Shown here: one piece after another, positions 4,924-5,448 of the stretch
Position numbering within the stretch: position 1 is the first letter of the stretch
Layout of the letters: each line of letters starts with the position of its first letter
Assembly: GCA_011051745.1 (NCBI GenBank)
Contig: DRKO01000398.1
Coordinates: forward strand, 1-5,448
Source of the DNA: Chloroflexota bacterium
GTDB lineage: Bacteria > Chloroflexota > Anaerolineae > Aggregatilineales > UBA3940
DNA: 5,448 nt
Reading direction: 5' to 3'
Notes under the pieces: model-generated
Databases searched by the model: none
What the model was told of the DNA's origin: nothing
What the model saw: only the letters and a program-made list of their open reading frames with translations
Made by a program: the position numbers and the translations under genes

Positions 4924-5448
4924 ATGATGAACACGGACGGGACGAACGGCAATCAGCCTGTGACAGATGCAGGGCGGGTGCTCCGGCCCAATACTGAGGT
5001 GGGGATCGTGGGCTACGGAGCGTACATACCCCGCTATCGCCTGCCAACCTCGGAGATCGCACGGGTCTGGAAGGGCGGGATGGGTGGCACACCCATCAAA
5101 GAGAAAGCTGTGCCCGGCCTTGACGAGGACGTGGTCACGATGTCCATCGAGGCAGCACGGAACGCGCTGGCCCGCGCCCGGATCGATCCCTCGCTGATCC
5201 GGGCAGTATGGGTGGGCAGCGAGTCGCACCCATACGCTGTGAAGCCGACCTCGACCATCGTCGCGGAAGCGATCGGGGCGGCCCCGCACACGCTGGCGGG
5301 CGACTGGGAGTTCGCCTGCAAGGCCGGCAGCGAGGCCATGCAGGCAGCGATCGGCCTTGTCGGCAGTCAGATGGCCCGCTACGCGCTCAGCATCGGCATG
5401 GATACCGCACAGGGACGGCCCGGTGATGCGCTCGAATACACCGCCGCC
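4924..5448 (+). CDS. hydroxymethylglutaryl-CoA synthase, archaeal type (3' half beyond window)
   Basis: The frame is open from the ATG to the right edge (175 codons), about half of a thiolase-fold HMG-CoA synthase of usual length near 350. The enzyme condenses acetyl-CoA with acetoacetyl-CoA to HMG-CoA, the substrate of the reductase encoded just upstream. Residues 26-40 (VGIVGYGAYIPRYRL), 60-69 (EKAVPGLDED), 97-108 (VGSESHPYAVKP), 129-135 (EFACKAG) and 159-173 (MDTAQGRPGDALEYT) are signatures of the archaeal HMG-CoA synthase family (TIGR00748 type), not of bacterial MvaS. The likely acid/base E100 and nucleophile C132 are 32 residues apart, as E79 and C111 are in Staphylococcus MvaS. The catalytic His lies beyond the window. 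A polar extension of about 24 residues precedes the conserved start. In archaea this synthase forms a complex with a thiolase and a DUF35 protein; such genes may follow here, which is inference. Confidence 0.93.
   Translation, partial: MMNTDGTNGNQPVTDAGRVLRPNTEVGIVGYGAYIPRYRLPTSEIARVWKGGMGGTPIKEKAVPGLDEDVVTMSIEAARNALARARIDPSLIRAVWVGSESHPYAVKPTSTIVAEAIGAAPHTLAGDWEFACKAGSEAMQAAIGLVGSQMARYALSIGMDTAQGRPGDALEYTAA

Overview
The window is high-GC bacterial DNA. Its proteins are typical of Chloroflexota, probably Anaerolineae or a relative. The pointers are surface proteins with long Thr/Pro linkers, a Chloroflexota-style sugar-binding-like beta-sandwich lipoprotein, and a mevalonate pathway whose HMG-CoA synthase is of the archaeal type. 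The taxonomic placement is inference from protein style; no rRNA or other marker is present.

Left part (1-1411, minus strand): two envelope genes read leftward and nearly abut. The first is a 326-residue lipoprotein with a Thr/Pro linker and a C-terminal beta-sandwich-like domain. The second is a GTG-started, membrane-anchored protein cut by the left edge. Positions 1412-1617 are a divergent intergenic region with a probable promoter for each direction and a 10-bp palindrome.

Centre (1618-3462, plus strand): a membrane-anchored NodB-type polysaccharide deacetylase has a near-consensus promoter (TTGACA, 17 bp, TATGCT) whose -10 box ends only 9 nt before the ATG, so its mRNA is probably leaderless or nearly so. 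It is followed by a two-helix membrane protein resembling DUF4760 proteins.

Right part (3463-5448, plus strand): after an AT-richer promoter-like stretch and a perfect 8-bp stem-loop comes a complete class II HMG-CoA reductase with all four catalytic residues. Next, 48 nt downstream, is the first half of an archaeal-type HMG-CoA synthase that runs off the right edge. Together these two enzymes condense acetyl-CoA with acetoacetyl-CoA to HMG-CoA and reduce it to mevalonate, the entry to isoprenoid synthesis. The most notable point is the pairing of an archaeal-type synthase with a class II reductase. The rest looks like ordinary chromosome, and I see no mobile element, CRISPR array, RNA gene or defence system.
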